Origin: Georgenia subflava
Lineage (GTDB): Bacteria > Actinomycetota > Actinomycetes > Actinomycetales > Actinomycetaceae
Assembly: GCF_009193155.1 (NCBI RefSeq)
Contig: NZ_VUKD01000006.1
Span: forward strand, 1 to 64,000
Length of the DNA stretch: 64,000 nt
Reading direction: 5' to 3'
A program made the position numbers and the translations under genes. The notes under the pieces are model-generated. The model was not told where the DNA came from. It saw nothing but the letters and a program-made list of their open reading frames with translations, and made no database searches. Positions within the stretch are counted from its first letter, which is position 1, and every line of letters begins with the position of its first letter. Below are positions 8,057 through 19,024 of the stretch, piece after piece.

Positions 8057-10936
8057 GTGGCAAAGGTCCGCGTCCACGAGCTTGCGAAAGAGCTCGGCGT
8101 CGACAGCAAGACGGTGCTCGCGAAGCTTCGCGAGCAGGGTGAGTTCGTGAAGTCGGCATCGTCGACGATCGAGGCCCCGGTCATCCGTCGGCTGCGCGAG
8201 GCATTCCCCGCCGCCCCGGCGGAGGACTCCACGCCGAAGAAGCCCAGCGGCACGAGTGCCGCGAAGAAGAAGTCCGCCCCCACGCCCGGCCCGGCGGCCC
8301 CCGCGGCTGTCCCGGCCGCCCCGGCGGCACCCGAGGCGGCGGCCCCGGCCGCGCCTGAGGTGCCGGTCCAGGAGCCGGCTGCCGAGAAGCCGGCTGCCGA
8401 GACGCCCGCCGCCGAGAAGCCCGCCGCGACGGCACCGGCTCCCCGCGCACCGGAGGCACCGGCCCCGGCGGGGCAGGCACCCGCGGCCCGGGCGACCCCG
8501 GCCGCGCGTCCCGGCGCCCCCAAGCCCGGCGCGCGTCCCGCGCCGGCCGAGAAGCCGGCCGCCCGTCCCGGTGGCGCCCCGCGCCCCGGCTCGCCGCGGC
8601 CCGGCAACAACCCGTTCGCGCCGTCCCAGGGCATGCCCCGTCAGGGTGGCGGCCCGCGGCCGGGCAACAACCCCTTCGCCACCTCCCAGGGCATGCCCCG
8701 TCCCGGTGGCTCCGGCGGCCCCCGCCCCGGCGCCGGCGCGGGTCCGCGTCCGGGCGGGACAGGTGGTGCGGCAGGTCCGCGCCCCGCGCCGCGTCCGGGC
8801 GGCGCCCGCCCGAACCCGAACATGATGCCGGGCCAGAGCGCTGTGGCGCGTCCCGGCGCGGCCCCCGCCCGCGGTGGCGGTCGCGGCCGTCCCGGTGGCG
8901 GTCCCGGTGGTCCCGGCGGTGGCGGCGGCTTCGCCGGTCGTCCCGGTGGGGGCGGCGGCTTCGGCGGTCGCCCCGGTGGCGGTGGCCGAGGTGGCCGTGG
9001 CGGCACGCAGGGCGCCTTCGGGCGCGCCGGCGGCCGGCCCGTGCGCGGACGGAAGTCCAAGCGGGCGAAGCGCCAGGAGTTCGAGCAGCAGTCCGCGCCG
9101 TCGCTCGGCGGCGTGCAGGTCCCGCGCGGCGACGGCTCGACGGTCGTGCGCATCCGGGCCGGCGCGTCCCTGGCCGACTTCGCCGACCGCATCGACGCCA
9201 ACCCCGCGTCGCTGGTGACGGTGCTGTTCCACCTCGGTGAGATGGCGACCGCCACGCAGTCCCTCGACGAGGACACCTTCGGTGCCCTCGGCGCCGAGCT
9301 CGGGTACGTCATCGAGATCGTCTCGCCGGAGGAGGAGGAGCGCGAGCTCCTCGGCAGCTTCGACATCGACCTCGAGGCCGAGGAGGCCGGCGAGACCGAC
9401 GAGGACCTCAAGCCGCGGCCGCCGGTGGTGACCGTCATGGGTCACGTCGACCACGGCAAGACCAGGCTGCTCGACGCCATCCGCTCCACGGACGTCGTCG
9501 CCGGCGAGGCCGGCGGGATCACCCAGCACATCGGTGCCTACCAGGTGACCACGCAGCACGAGGAGACGGACCGTCCCATCACGTTCCTCGACACCCCCGG
9601 TCACGAGGCGTTCACCGCCATGCGTGCCCGTGGTGCCGAGGCGACGGACATCGCGATCCTCGTGGTGGCCGCTGACGACGGCGTGATGCCGCAGACCGTC
9701 GAGGCGCTCAACCACGCCCAGGCGGCCGGTGTGCCGATCGTCGTGGCCGTGAACAAGGTGGACAAGCCGGAGGCCAACCCGGCGAAGATCCGCCAGCAGC
9801 TCACCGAGTACAACCTCGTGGCCGAGGAGTACGGCGGCGACACCATGTTCGTCGACGTCTCCGCCAGGAACCGCACGGGGATCGACGAGCTGCTCGAGGC
9901 CGTCCTCCTCACCGCGGACGCGGCGCTGGACCTGCGTGCGAACCCCGACAAGGACGCACGCGGCGTCGCCATCGAGGCGAACCTCGACAAGGGCCGCGGC
10001 GCCGTCGCGACCGTGCTGGTCGAGTCCGGGACGCTGCACGTCGGCGACTCGATCGTGGCCGGGACCGCCCACGGGCGCGTGCGGGCCATGTTCGACGAGC
10101 ACGGCGAGGCCCTCACCGCCGCCGGACCGGCCCGCCCGGTCCAGGTGCTCGGTCTGCAGTCGGTGCCGCGGGCCGGTGACACCTTCATCGTCGCCCCCGA
10201 CGACCGCACCGCCCGGCAGATCGCCGACAAGCGGGAGGCCGCCGAGCGTGCCGCCACGCTGGCCAAGCGTCGCAAGCGCGTCAGCCTCGAGGACTTCACC
10301 AAGGCTCTCGAGGAGGGCAAGGTCGAGAACCTCAACCTCATCATCAAGGGTGACGTCTCCGGTGCCGTGGAGGCCCTGGAGGACGCGCTGCTCAAGATCG
10401 ACGTGGGCGAGGAGGTCGCGCTGCGGATCATCCACCGTGGTGTGGGTGCCATCACGCAGAACGACGTCAACCTGGCGACCGTGGACAACGCGGTCATCAT
10501 CGGCTTCAACGTGCGCCCCGCCGAGCGGGTCGCCGAGCTGGCCGACCGCGAGGGCGTGGACCTGAAGTTCTACTCGGTCATCTACGACGCGATCGACGAC
10601 GTCGAGGCGGCGCTGAAGGGCATGCTCAAGCCCGAGTACGAGGAGGTCCAGCTCGGCACCGCGGAGATCCGCCAGGTGTTCCGGTCCTCCAAGTTCGGCA
10701 ACATCGCCGGTTCGATCGTGCGCTCCGGCACGATCCGCCGCGGCACGAGCGCCCGGCTCCTGCGCGACGGCGTCGTGGTGGGCGACAAGCTCACCATCGA
10801 CTCGCTGCGCCGCGAGAAGGACGACGTCACGGAGGTCCGCGAGGGCTTCGAGTGCGGTATCGGGCTCGGCGCCAAGGACATCCAGGAAGGCGATGTCATC
10901 GAGACGTTCGAGATGCGCGAGAAGCCGCGCGCCTGA
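8057..10936 (+). CDS. infB: Translation initiation factor IF-2
   Basis: A 959-residue GTPase that places initiator tRNA on the 30S subunit and drives subunit joining. A short IF2_N domain ([15 protein letters not shown]) is followed by a long Ala/Pro/Gly/Arg-rich linker (about residues 55-340) with two tandem copies of [14 protein letters not shown] and glycine-rich runs. A second IF2_N module and the GTPase core come next: GHVDHGKT near residue 461, DTPGH near 512, NKVD near 565. Domains II-IV complete the protein. The GTG start has an ACAGGAGAG ribosome binding site. The long disordered linker is usual for high-GC actinobacteria. Confidence 0.96.
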   Translation: MAKVRVHELAKELGVDSKTVLAKLREQGEFVKSASSTIEAPVIRRLREAFPAAPAEDSTPKKPSGTSAAKKKSAPTPGPAAPAAVPAAPAAPEAAAPAAPEVPVQEPAAEKPAAETPAAEKPAATAPAPRAPEAPAPAGQAPAARATPAARPGAPKPGARPAPAEKPAARPGGAPRPGSPRPGNNPFAPSQGMPRQGGGPRPGNNPFATSQGMPRPGGSGGPRPGAGAGPRPGGTGGAAGPRPAPRPGGARPNPNMMPGQSAVARPGAAPARGGGRGRPGGGPGGPGGGGGFAGRPGGGGGFGGRPGGGGRGGRGGTQGAFGRAGGRPVRGRKSKRAKRQEFEQQSAPSLGGVQVPRGDGSTVVRIRAGASLADFADRIDANPASLVTVLFHLGEMATATQSLDEDTFGALGAELGYVIEIVSPEEEERELLGSFDIDLEAEEAGETDEDLKPRPPVVTVMGHVDHGKTRLLDAIRSTDVVAGEAGGITQHIGAYQVTTQHEETDRPITFLDTPGHEAFTAMRARGAEATDIAILVVAADDGVMPQTVEALNHAQAAGVPIVVAVNKVDKPEANPAKIRQQLTEYNLVAEEYGGDTMFVDVSARNRTGIDELLEAVLLTADAALDLRANPDKDARGVAIEANLDKGRGAVATVLVESGTLHVGDSIVAGTAHGRVRAMFDEHGEALTAAGPARPVQVLGLQSVPRAGDTFIVAPDDRTARQIADKREAAERAATLAKRRKRVSLEDFTKALEEGKVENLNLIIKGDVSGAVEALEDALLKIDVGEEVALRIIHRGVGAITQNDVNLATVDNAVIIGFNVRPAERVAELADREGVDLKFYSVIYDAIDDVEAALKGMLKPEYEEVQLGTAEIRQVFRSSKFGNIAGSIVRSGTIRRGTSARLLRDGVVVGDKLTIDSLRREKDDVTEVREGFECGIGLGAKDIQEGDVIETFEMREKPRA

Positions 10937-11026
10937 CGTCCTCGGCACACCTCAGGCGGCTCCGTCGGCACGGACACAGTGCCCGCGGGGCCGCCTGCGG
11001 TCCCACCACCAGCAAGGAGACTCCCC

Positions 11027-11551
11027 ATGGCCGACGCACCCCGCGCCCGCAAGCTCGCCGAGCGCATCCAGCAGATCGTCGCCCGCATGCTCGACACCCG
11101 GATCAAGGACCCGCGGCTCGGCTTCGTCACCGTCACCGACGTGCGCGTGACCGGTGACCTGCAGAACGCGACGATCTTCTACACGGTGCTCGGCTCGGAG
11201 GAGGAGCGCTCGGCGTCGGCCGCCGCGCTCGCGTCGGCCCGGGGCCTCATCCGCTCCGAGGTCGGCAAGCAGACCGGGATCCGGCTCACGCCGAACCTGG
11301 AGTTCGTGCTCGACGCCGTGCCCGAGACCGCCGCCAGCCTCGAGGAGGCGCTGCGCGCCGCGGCCGAGCGTGACGCCGAGCTCGCCCGGCTCGCGGCCAC
11401 CGCCGTGCACGCCGGCGACGCCGACCCCTACCGCCGTCCGGACGAGGTCGACGACCTCGCCGAGGACGTCGAGGACGACGAGCTTGAGGACACCCTCGCC
11501 GCGTACTCCGCCGACGAGGACGAGGCCGACGACGGGGTCACCGGCCGGTGA
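11027..11551 (+). CDS. rbfA: 30S ribosome-binding factor RbfA
   Basis: A 174-residue cold-shock ribosome assembly factor that binds immature 30S subunits near the 5' helix of 16S rRNA. The KH-like core covers residues 5-115 ([19 protein letters not shown] and [12 protein letters not shown]). A long acidic tail of about 45 residues, rich in D and E, follows and is not part of the fold. AAGGAGA lies 8 nt before the ATG. The stop codon overlaps the truB GTG (GTGA), indicating translational coupling. Confidence 0.94.
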   Translation: MADAPRARKLAERIQQIVARMLDTRIKDPRLGFVTVTDVRVTGDLQNATIFYTVLGSEEERSASAAALASARGLIRSEVGKQTGIRLTPNLEFVLDAVPETAASLEEALRAAAERDAELARLAATAVHAGDADPYRRPDEVDDLAEDVEDDELEDTLAAYSADEDEADDGVTGR

Positions 11552-12570
11552 CCCCGTCCGGGTCGCCGCGGCCCGAGGTCCCGCGCGGCGCCGTCCCGGC
11601 CGCCGACGGCCTGCTCGTGGTCGACAAGCCCCAGGGCTGGACCAGCCACGACGTGGTCGCACGCACCCGCCGGCTCGCCGCGACCAAGAAGGTCGGCCAC
11701 GCCGGCACGCTGGACCCGATGGCCACCGGCGTGCTCGTCCTCGGGGTCGGGCGCGCCACCCGGCTGCTGACCTACCTCGTCGGCGCCGACAAGGAGTACA
11801 CCGCCACGGTCCGCCTGGGCGGGCGCACCATGACCGACGACGCCGAGGGCGAGGCCACCTCGACCCCGGGCGCCGGCGTGCTCCTCGACGCCGCCGGCCG
11901 GGTGGACAAGGACGCGCTCGAGGCGGCGCTGGCGACCCTGCGGGGCCCGATCGACCAGGCCCCGAGCGCCGTCTCCGCCATCAAGGTCGACGGGCAGCGC
12001 TCCTACGCCCGCGTGCGGGCCGGCGAGGACGTCGTCCTGCCCACCCGGCCCATCACGATCCACCGCCTCGAGGCCACGGCCGAGCCGCGCGTCGTGACCG
12101 GCGACGGCCCGCCGCTGGTCGACCTCGACGTCGTCGTGGGCTGCTCGTCGGGCACCTACGTCCGGGCCCTGGCCCGCGACCTCGGCGACGCGCTCGGCAC
12201 CGGTGGCCACCTCACGGCCCTGCGTCGCACCGGCGTCGGGCCCTTCACCCTTGCCGACGCGCGCACCCTGGACGCGCTCGCCGCCGAGGTGCGCGCGGAC
12301 GCCGGCTCCGCGGACCCGCGGGGCCTGCGCGTGATGAGCCTGACCGAGGCGGCGACCGCCTGCTTCCCGGTGCGCCGCCTGGGCGCGGACGAGACCGCCG
12401 ACGTCCGGGTCGGCAAGTTCCTCGCCCCGACGGCGGACGCGGCCGGTCGCCGCGGCGGTCCGGGCGCCGAGGTCGTCACCGCGGCGCTGGCGCCCGACGG
12501 TCACGTCGTGGCGCTGCTGGCCGACCGCGGCGGACGCGCCCGCCCGGTGCTGGTGCTCGACCCGGCCTGA
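11548..12570 (+). CDS. truB: tRNA pseudouridine-55 synthase TruB
   Basis: A 340-residue enzyme that converts U55 of the tRNA T-loop to pseudouridine. The catalytic aspartate is D56 in [14 protein letters not shown]. Other family blocks are [15 protein letters not shown] near the N terminus, [18 protein letters not shown], and [15 protein letters not shown]. The C-terminal part includes the TruB-specific domain (from about residue 235). It starts at a GTG overlapping the rbfA stop by the GTGA junction and is part of the same transcript. Confidence 0.95.
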   Translation: MTPSGSPRPEVPRGAVPAADGLLVVDKPQGWTSHDVVARTRRLAATKKVGHAGTLDPMATGVLVLGVGRATRLLTYLVGADKEYTATVRLGGRTMTDDAEGEATSTPGAGVLLDAAGRVDKDALEAALATLRGPIDQAPSAVSAIKVDGQRSYARVRAGEDVVLPTRPITIHRLEATAEPRVVTGDGPPLVDLDVVVGCSSGTYVRALARDLGDALGTGGHLTALRRTGVGPFTLADARTLDALAAEVRADAGSADPRGLRVMSLTEAATACFPVRRLGADETADVRVGKFLAPTADAAGRRGGPGAEVVTAALAPDGHVVALLADRGGRARPVLVLDPA

Positions 12571-12646
12571 CCACCCGTCCGGCGCCGCGCGCACCCGAGA
12601 TAGGGTCGTCCACGCGCAGCGCGCTCACCGTCTCAGGAGGACCCAC

Positions 12647-13645
12647 GTGCAGGTGTGGAACGGAGCCGACCAGGTTCCCGCCGACCTCGGCCCGACCGTG
12701 GCGACCCTCGGCATCTTCGACGGCGTGCACCGCGGCCACCAGGTGGTGCTCGCCGCGACGGTCTCCGAGGCGGAGGCAGCCGGGCTGACGTCGGTGGCGG
12801 TCACCTTCGACCCGCACCCGGCCACCGTCCACCGGCCCGAGCAGGACTTCGTCCTCATCGCCTCCCTGACCGACCGGCTCGAGCGCCTCGCCTCCACCGG
12901 GCTGGACGCCGTCCTCGTCCTCGACTACACCCTCGAGTTCGCCCAGGCCACGGCCGAGGAGTTCGCGCGGCGCTACCTGGTGGAGCTCCTCGGCGCCCAC
13001 CTCGTGGTGGCGGGGGAGGACCTCCGCTTCGGGCGCGCCAACGCCGGCGACCGGCACACCATGGTCGAGCTCGGACGGAGCCTGGGCTTCGGCGTCGAGA
13101 TCATCGAGGACATCGCCTGCCCGGACACCGGCCGCCGCTGGTCCTCGACCTGGGTCCGCGAGCTCCTCGCCGGCGGCGACGTGGCCGGGGCCGCGCACGT
13201 CCTGGGCCGGACCCACCGCGTGCGCGGCGTCGTCGTCCACGGCTTCAAGCGCGGCCGGGCGCTGGGCTACCCGACGGCGAACCTGCGCGCCGACGACCTC
13301 GGGCTCGTCCCCGCCGACGGGGTCTACGCCGGCTGGCTCATCCGGCCCGAGCACGCCCCCGACGACGGCACCTCCAAGCGTCTGCCCGCCGCCGTCTCGA
13401 TCGGGACCAACCCGACGTTCCACGGCGTCGAGCGCACCGTGGAAGCCTACGTCCTCGGCCGCACCGACCTCGACCTGTACGACGAGGAGGTCGTGGTCGA
13501 GCTCGTCGAGCGCCTGCGCCCGATGGTCGACTTCGACGGCGTCCCGGCGCTGCTGGACCAGATGGCCGACGACGTCGCCCGCACCGCCGCGATCCTCGGC
13601 GTCCCGGCGCCGGCCCGTCCCGAGGTCAGCTTCCCGAGCGGCTGA
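12647..13645 (+). CDS. ribF: Bifunctional riboflavin kinase/FAD synthetase RibF
   Basis: A 332-residue enzyme that phosphorylates riboflavin to FMN and adenylates FMN to FAD. The N-terminal nucleotidyltransferase domain has [13 protein letters not shown] (HxGH-like motif, residues 22-34) and the [15 protein letters not shown] segment. The C-terminal flavokinase domain has GYPTANL and a conserved NPTF segment ([10 protein letters not shown]). The GTG start is preceded by CAGGAGG at good spacing. It closes the rimP-to-ribF cluster, and no riboswitch-like leader is visible. Confidence 0.95.
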   Translation: MQVWNGADQVPADLGPTVATLGIFDGVHRGHQVVLAATVSEAEAAGLTSVAVTFDPHPATVHRPEQDFVLIASLTDRLERLASTGLDAVLVLDYTLEFAQATAEEFARRYLVELLGAHLVVAGEDLRFGRANAGDRHTMVELGRSLGFGVEIIEDIACPDTGRRWSSTWVRELLAGGDVAGAAHVLGRTHRVRGVVVHGFKRGRALGYPTANLRADDLGLVPADGVYAGWLIRPEHAPDDGTSKRLPAAVSIGTNPTFHGVERTVEAYVLGRTDLDLYDEEVVVELVERLRPMVDFDGVPALLDQMADDVARTAAILGVPAPARPEVSFPSG

Positions 13646-13754
13646 CCGCAGCCGTCCTGGACTTCTCGGTGCGACCCGCAGCTGCGCCACGGTCCGCGCC
13701 GGTCCGCGCGCAGCGGCTGTGGCGAAGGCCGCTCGCGCGGGATCCTGCGCGGCT

Positions 13755-13762
13755 GATACTCT
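13755..13762 (+). promoter_or_regulatory. Possible -10 region for rpsO
   Basis: The only A/T-rich hexamers in the 203-bp ribF-rpsO gap are GATACT/TACTCT here, preceded by TG at the extended -10 position. Transcription from it would give an rpsO leader of about 80 nt. No -35 box is clear. Confidence 0.3.
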
Positions 13763-13848
13763 TCCTCTTGCCGTCAAGCCGGCCACGGATGTGTCATGCC
13801 CGGGTGAACCAGCCCCGGTGCTCCGTGCAACGACCTACAGGAGAACCA

Positions 13849-14118
13849 ATGGCCCTCGCTGCCGACGTCAAGCAGTCCATCATCGCTGAGTACGCCACCC
13901 ACGAGGGTGACACCGGTTCGCCGGAGGTCCAGGCGGCGCTGCTCACCCAGCGCATCAAGGACCTCACCGAGCACTTCAAGACGCACAAGCACGACCACCA
14001 CTCGCGCCGCGGCCTGATGCTCCTCATCGGCCAGCGCAAGCGCCTGCTCGGCTACCTCCAGGCGGAGGACATCGAGCGCTACCGCAGCCTCATCGCGCGG
14101 CTCGGCCTGCGCCGCTGA
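13849..14118 (+). CDS. rpsO: Ribosomal protein S15
   Basis: An 89-residue small-subunit protein that binds 16S rRNA helices 20-22 and early intersubunit bridges. The sequence is full length and typical: [17 protein letters not shown] and [19 protein letters not shown] are the family signatures. CAGGAG lies 6 nt before the ATG. As in most bacteria it precedes pnp. A strong hairpin follows the stop codon. Confidence 0.97.
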   Translation: MALAADVKQSIIAEYATHEGDTGSPEVQAALLTQRIKDLTEHFKTHKHDHHSRRGLMLLIGQRKRLLGYLQAEDIERYRSLIARLGLRR

Positions 14119-14125
14119 ACCAAGG

Positions 14126-14155
14126 ACCGGTCCGGACCCTCGGGTCCGGGCCGGT
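14126..14155 (+). terminator. Stable hairpin after rpsO
   Basis: A 13-bp GC-rich stem (14126-14138 with 14143-14155, one mismatch) with a 4-nt loop starts 8 nt after the rpsO stop. There is no U-tract. It could terminate rpsO partially or form the RNase-processed rpsO-pnp boundary known in other bacteria. Confidence 0.5.
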
Positions 14156-14345
14156 CGTGCATGTGCGGTTCGCCGGCCAGGCCCCGGACCGCCAGAACAA
14201 CTGAACACCCACACCAACCCCGCACCGAGATGCACGACCGGTCCTCGGTAGTGGCCCCCGGAACGTCGGCCAGCGCCGGCCTCCGTGAGCCTCGATCGAT
14301 GACCGCCGGGCCGACGGTGCGCCACGAACCAAGAGGAGGGCACCC

Positions 14346-16691
14346 ATGGAGGGTCCCGAGATCAAGTTCGCCGAAGCCACGATCGACAACGGCAAGTTCG
14401 GCACCCGTACCGTCCGCTTCGAGACGGGGCGGCTGGCCCGTCAGGCCGCCGGCTCCGCCGTCGCCTACCTGGACGAGGAGACGATGGTGCTCTCGGCCAC
14501 CACGGCCGGCAAGCACCCCAAGGAGCACTTCGACTTCTTCCCGCTGACCGTGGACGTCGAGGAGCGCCAGTACGCCGCGGGCAAGATCCCCGGCTCGTTC
14601 TTCCGCCGCGAGGGCCGCCCCTCGACCGAGGCGATCCTGGCCTGCCGCCTGATCGACCGCCCGCTGCGCCCGTCCTTCGTCAAGGGCCTGCGCAACGAGG
14701 TCCAGGTCGTCGAGACGGTCCTGGCCATCCACCCCGACGACTCCTACGACGTCCTGGCGATCAACGCCGCCTCGATGTCCACTCAGATCTCCGGCCTGCC
14801 GTTCTCCGGCCCGATCGGCGGCACCCGCATCGCGCTCATCGACGACCAGTGGGTCGCCTTCCCGCGCTACAGCGAGATCGAGAAGGCCGTGTTCTCCATG
14901 GTCGTGGCCGGCCGCGTGGTGGGCGACGACGTCGCCATCATGATGGTCGAGGCCGAGGCCACCGACAACGCCTGGACGCTCATCAAGGAGCACGGCGCCA
15001 CCGCCCCCACCGAGGAGGTCGTGGCCCAGGGCCTCGAGGCCGCCAAGGTCTTCATCAAGGCGCTGTGCGACGCGCAGTCCGAGCTGGCCGCCACCACGTC
15101 CAAGCCGACGGCGGAGTTCCCCCGCTTCCTGGACTACCAGGACGACGTGTACGAGGCCGTCGAGGCCCACGTGCGCGACGAGCTCGCCCAGGCCATCACG
15201 ATCGTCGGCAAGCAGGAGCGCGAGACCCGCCTGGAGGAGATCCGCCACGCGATGCTCGAGAAGCTCGGCGAGCAGTTCGCCGAGCGCGAGAAGGAGCTCT
15301 CCGCCGCGTACCGCTCCGCCACCAAGTCCGCCGTGCGTCGTCGCGTCCTGACCGACGGCGTGCGCATGGACGGCCGCGGCCTGAAGGACATCCGGACCCT
15401 CTCCGCCGAGGTCGAGGTCCTGCCCCGCGTGCACGGCTCGGCGCTCTTCGAGCGCGGCGAGACCCAGATCATGGGCGTCACCACGCTGAACATGCTCCGG
15501 ATGGAGCAGCAGCTCGACACCCTGAGCCCGGTGACGCGCAAGCGCTACATGCACAACTACAACTTCCCGCCCTACTCGACCGGTGAGACCGGCCGCGTGG
15601 GCTCGCCCAAGCGCCGCGAGATCGGCCACGGCGCCCTGGCCGAGCGTGCGCTCGTGCCCGTGCTGCCCACCCGCGAGGAGTTCCCGTACGCGATCCGTCA
15701 GGTCTCCGAGGCCCTCGGCTCCAACGGCTCCACGTCGATGGGCTCGGTCTGCGCCTCGACCCTGTCGATGCTCAACGCCGGCGTGCCGCTGCGCGCGCCC
15801 GTCGCGGGCATCGCCATGGGCCTGATGTCCGACACCGTGGACGGTGAGACCCGCTTCGCGGCGCTCACCGACATCCTCGGTGCGGAGGACGCCTTCGGCG
15901 ACATGGACTTCAAGGTGGCCGGAACCCGCGAGTTCGTCACCGCGATCCAGCTCGACACCAAGCTCGACGGCCTGCCCGCCTCGGTGCTCACCGGTGCGCT
16001 GACCCAGGCCCGCGACGCGCGCCTGTACATCCTCGACGTGATGAACGAGGCCATCGACACCCCGGACGAGATGGCTCCGACCGCCCCGCGCGTCATCACC
16101 GTCAAGGTCCCCGTGGACAAGATCGGCGAGGTCATCGGGCCCAAGGGCAAGATGATCAACCAGATCCAGGAGGACACCGGCGCCGACATCTCCATCGAGG
16201 ACGACGGCACCGTCTACATCGGCGCCACCGACGGTCCGTCCGCCGAGGCGGCCCGCCAGGCCGTCAACGCGATCGCCAACCCGACGATGCCCGAGGTCGG
16301 CGAGCGGTTCGTCGGCACGGTCGTCAAGACCACCTCCTTCGGTGCGTTCGTCTCCCTCAGCCCGGGCAAGGACGGCCTGCTGCACATCTCGCAGATCCGT
16401 CGCCTGGTGGGCGGCAAGCGTGTGGAGAACGTCGAGGACGTCCTCGGCGTCGGCCAGAAGGTCCAGGTCGAGCTCGCCGAGATCGACCCGCGCGGCAAGC
16501 TCTCCCTGCACGCGGTCGTCGAGGACGAGGAGGGCGGCGAGGCCGCTGCCGAGTCCGAGGAGCGCCCCGCGCGCGAGGAGCGCGAGGAGCGTCGTGAGGG
16601 TGGCCGCGACGGCGGTCGCCGTCGTGAGCGCACCCGCACCCGCAAGGGCGGCTCGGACGAGGGCGACGCCGCCGCCGGGGCCGACGCCTGA
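14346..16691 (+). CDS. pnp: Polynucleotide phosphorylase
   Basis: A 781-residue 3'-to-5' exoribonuclease that degrades RNA phosphorolytically and can add tails. It contains two RNase PH domains (about residues 10-145 and 330-550), a helical linker, a KH domain ([18 protein letters not shown]) and an S1 domain ([20 protein letters not shown]). A highly charged Arg/Glu tail of about 45 residues ends the protein. The ATG has AAGAGGAGGG 7 nt upstream. The 227-bp gap to rpsO carries a hairpin and no other recognisable element. Confidence 0.96.
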   Translation: MEGPEIKFAEATIDNGKFGTRTVRFETGRLARQAAGSAVAYLDEETMVLSATTAGKHPKEHFDFFPLTVDVEERQYAAGKIPGSFFRREGRPSTEAILACRLIDRPLRPSFVKGLRNEVQVVETVLAIHPDDSYDVLAINAASMSTQISGLPFSGPIGGTRIALIDDQWVAFPRYSEIEKAVFSMVVAGRVVGDDVAIMMVEAEATDNAWTLIKEHGATAPTEEVVAQGLEAAKVFIKALCDAQSELAATTSKPTAEFPRFLDYQDDVYEAVEAHVRDELAQAITIVGKQERETRLEEIRHAMLEKLGEQFAEREKELSAAYRSATKSAVRRRVLTDGVRMDGRGLKDIRTLSAEVEVLPRVHGSALFERGETQIMGVTTLNMLRMEQQLDTLSPVTRKRYMHNYNFPPYSTGETGRVGSPKRREIGHGALAERALVPVLPTREEFPYAIRQVSEALGSNGSTSMGSVCASTLSMLNAGVPLRAPVAGIAMGLMSDTVDGETRFAALTDILGAEDAFGDMDFKVAGTREFVTAIQLDTKLDGLPASVLTGALTQARDARLYILDVMNEAIDTPDEMAPTAPRVITVKVPVDKIGEVIGPKGKMINQIQEDTGADISIEDDGTVYIGATDGPSAEAARQAVNAIANPTMPEVGERFVGTVVKTTSFGAFVSLSPGKDGLLHISQIRRLVGGKRVENVEDVLGVGQKVQVELAEIDPRGKLSLHAVVEDEEGGEAAAESEERPAREEREERREGGRDGGRRRERTRTRKGGSDEGDAAAGADA

Positions 16692-16693
16692 GG

Positions 16694-18109
16694 ATGCCGC
16701 ATTCGCTGAACCTGGGCCCGGCCGGCGCCCCGGGCACCGAGATCCGAACCGAGCAGGACGGCAGCGTCATCCGGCGCTCCGTCCTGCCCGGCGGGATCCG
16801 GGTCCTGACCGAGGCGATGCCGGCCCAGCGCTCGACGGCGGTGGGCGCCTGGGTGGCCGTCGGCTCGCGTGACGAGTCCGACGGCCACCACGGGTCCACC
16901 CACTTCCTCGAGCACCTGCTGTTCAAGGGCACCCCCAGCCGGTCCGCGCTGGACATCGCCGAGGCGTTCGACGCCGTCGGCGGCGAGGCCAACGCGGCCA
17001 CCGGCAAGGAGCACACCGCGTACTACGCCCGGGTGCTCGACGTCGACCTGCCCATGGCCGTCGACGTCATCCTCGACATGGTCACCTCCTCCGTCATCGA
17101 CGCCGACGAGCTCGAGACCGAGCGCGGCGTGATCCTCGAGGAGCTCGCGATGAATGACGACGACCCGGTCGACGTCGCCCACGAGCGCTTCACCCGCGCC
17201 GTGCTCGGCGAGCACCCCCTCGGCCGCCCCATCGGCGGCACCCCGGAGACCATCCGGGCCGTACCGCGCGACGCGGTCCTCGCGCACTACCGCGAGACCT
17301 ACGTCCCCAGCGAGCTGGTGGTGACGGCCGCCGGCAGCGTGGACCACGACGAGCTGTGCGCACGCGTCCTCGAGGGCGTGCGGCGCGGCGGCTGGCAGCT
17401 CGAGGCCGACGGCGTCCCGGCCGAGCGCCGGATCGGCGCCGTCCAGGCACGCGCCCGTGGCGTCACGGTGCCCGGCTCGGGTGCCGTCGTCGTCCCCGGC
17501 CCCGAGTCCGCGCTGCTGCCGTCGACGGGCTCCGCCCTGACCGTCAACCGTCCCACCGAGCAGGCCAACGTGCTGCTCGGCGGACCGGGGATCGCCGCAG
17601 GTGACGACCGCCGCTACATCCTCTCGGTCCTGACGACGGTCCTCGGCGGCGGGATGAGCTCGCGCCTGTTCCAGGAGGTCCGTGAGAAGCGTGGCCTCGC
17701 CTACTCGACCTACGCCTTCGCGTCCTCCTACGCCGAGGCGGGCACCTTCGGGCTGTACGCCGGCTGTGCGCCCGGCAACGTCCCCCAGGTGGTCGAGCTG
17801 CTGAGGGCCGAGTGGGGACGTCTCGCCACCGACGGCATCACCGTCGAGGAGCTCGAGCGCGGCGTCGGCCAGCTCCGCGGCAACATGGTGCTCGGCCTCG
17901 AGGACAACGGCTCACGCATGTCCCGCCTCGGGCGTGCCGAGATCGTCCACGGCGAGCTGACCAGCCTCGACGAGCTCATCGCCCGCATCTCCGAGGTGAC
18001 CGCGGAGCAGGTGCGCGAGCTCGCCGCCGAGCTCGCGGCGGCGCCGCGCTCGCTCGTGGTCGTCGGGCCGTTCCAGGACGACGTCGCCGGCGCGCTGCTG
18101 AGCGCCTGA
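16694..18109 (+). CDS. M16 family zinc metallopeptidase
   Basis: A 471-residue insulinase-type peptidase. The inverted zinc site is intact: H70-F-L-E73-H74 (STHFLEHLLFKGT) with the third ligand E150 at the expected 76-residue spacing. The C-terminal M16 domain (residues about 200-470) includes the GGGMSSRLFQEVREKRGLAY segment. Relatives process peptides and are nearly always encoded after pnp in actinobacteria; physiological substrates are mostly unknown. The ATG lies 2 nt after the pnp stop, with coupling likely. No signal peptide is present, so it is cytoplasmic. Confidence 0.93.
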   Translation: MPHSLNLGPAGAPGTEIRTEQDGSVIRRSVLPGGIRVLTEAMPAQRSTAVGAWVAVGSRDESDGHHGSTHFLEHLLFKGTPSRSALDIAEAFDAVGGEANAATGKEHTAYYARVLDVDLPMAVDVILDMVTSSVIDADELETERGVILEELAMNDDDPVDVAHERFTRAVLGEHPLGRPIGGTPETIRAVPRDAVLAHYRETYVPSELVVTAAGSVDHDELCARVLEGVRRGGWQLEADGVPAERRIGAVQARARGVTVPGSGAVVVPGPESALLPSTGSALTVNRPTEQANVLLGGPGIAAGDDRRYILSVLTTVLGGGMSSRLFQEVREKRGLAYSTYAFASSYAEAGTFGLYAGCAPGNVPQVVELLRAEWGRLATDGITVEELERGVGQLRGNMVLGLEDNGSRMSRLGRAEIVHGELTSLDELIARISEVTAEQVRELAAELAAAPRSLVVVGPFQDDVAGALLSA

Positions 18110-18130
18110 GCCGGGCCGCGGCCACGGGGG

Positions 18131-18310
18131 GCCGGGCCGGCCGTCTACGGCACGTCACGGCTACGGAGCCGAGCCGGCCGACTGCGACACGTCGCGGCTA
18201 CGTGGGCTGAGCCCGCTGTGTGCGACACGTCACGGCTACGGAGCCGAGCCGGCCCACTGCGACACGTCGCGGCTACTGGGACCGGGCCGGCCGTCTGCGA
18301 CGCGTCGCGA
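18131..18310. repeat. Five imperfect 36-39 bp tandem repeats
   Basis: Units begin at about 18131, 18168, 18207, 18243 and 18282. The shared core is TGCGACACGTCGCGGCTAC preceded by a GCCGAGCCGGCC-like segment. Several copies contain the inverted repeat GCGAC-AC-GTCGC. The array fills most of the 270-bp gap after the M16 gene and holds no reading frame that looks real. Function is unknown; options are a REP-like element, a terminator region or a protein-binding array. Confidence 0.6.
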
Positions 18311-18379
18311 CGAGTTCGCTCGGATGGTCGCTATAGCAGCCAGATCAGCGACCTCGGCGTCCCTCGAGACGGCGGCCGG

Positions 18380-18994
18380 TCAGCGCGGCAGGACGACGTC
18401 GAGCCACTCCGTCAGGGCCGACCGGAGCGACGGGAGGTCCTGGCTGAGTGAGTGGTCGCCCTCGACGACCACCACCGTCCGGCCAGGTCCACCGGGCGGC
18501 ATGCCGAAGGGGTCCTTCGCGCCCTGCACCACGAGCGTCGGGACGCCCGCGCCGTCGAGCTCGGGCAGCCGGCTGGGCCTTTCCGCCCTGCCCGGCGGCT
18601 GCAGTGGGAACGCGAGGCACACGACCGCGACGGCGCCCACGGCGCCAGCCGTGCGGCACGCGACCCGCGCCCCCGACGAGCGGCCCCCGGTGACCAGCGG
18701 CAGACCCGCGAACGGGCCCGGGGTCAGGTGCCCGGCCACCGCCGTCCACGCGGCGTCGAGCTGGCGCGCCGGAGCCGGGGCGCGCCGGCCGGCCACGCGG
18801 TAGGGCTGTTCCACGAGCGCGACCGAGATCCCGAGCGCCTCGGCGACCTGCGCCGTCGCGACGAGGTCCTTCGCCCCCACGCCGCCCCCTGCGCCGTGGC
18901 CGAGCATCAGCGCGGCCCGGGCGCCCGTCACCTCGGTCAGATGTGCCCGTGCCGGCCCGTGCGGCGTGCTCAGCTCGACGGTACGGGCGTCCAT
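18380..18994 (-). CDS. Alpha/beta-hydrolase, KANL3/Tex30-like
   Basis: A 204-residue protein of the small alpha/beta-hydrolase group. LGHGAGGG forms the oxyanion-side motif, GGRSSGARVA holds the nucleophile serine in a GxSxG-like elbow, the acid is probably the Asp of VQGAKDPFG, and the His is in GDHSL near the C terminus. The reaction is unknown. It is cytoplasmic, with no signal peptide. A TATCCT hexamer ends 6 nt before the ATG with no ribosome binding site, so it is likely leaderless. It lies in an accessory block between the M16 gene and dapB. Confidence 0.82.
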   Translation of the reverse strand: MDARTVELSTPHGPARAHLTEVTGARAALMLGHGAGGGVGAKDLVATAQVAEALGISVALVEQPYRVAGRRAPAPARQLDAAWTAVAGHLTPGPFAGLPLVTGGRSSGARVACRTAGAVGAVAVVCLAFPLQPPGRAERPSRLPELDGAGVPTLVVQGAKDPFGMPPGGPGRTVVVVEGDHSLSQDLPSLRSALTEWLDVVLPR

Positions 18995-19000
18995 GGGGCG

Positions 19001-19006
19001 AGGATA
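19001..19006 (-). promoter_or_regulatory. -10 element of the hydrolase gene (leaderless)
   Basis: TATCCT on the minus strand ends 6 nt before the ATG at 18994, with no ribosome binding site. Confidence 0.5.
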
Positions 19007-19024
19007 CGGCGACCACCTGTGCCG

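Noticed and set aside
7643-10948. A 1101-codon open frame on the minus strand opposite infB
   Set aside because: Low-complexity composition and no motif; infB on the plus strand is complete, so this is a composition shadow.
12571-12646. FMN riboswitch upstream of ribF
   Set aside because: The 76-bp gap is too short for the aptamer and lacks its conserved stems; ribF is in a translation-factor operon.
14079-16511. An 810-codon open frame opposite pnp
   Set aside because: No family features; pnp on the other strand is full length and well conserved.
18131-18310. CRISPR array or coding repeats
   Set aside because: Units run head to tail with no spacers and every frame across them is poor; no cas genes are near.
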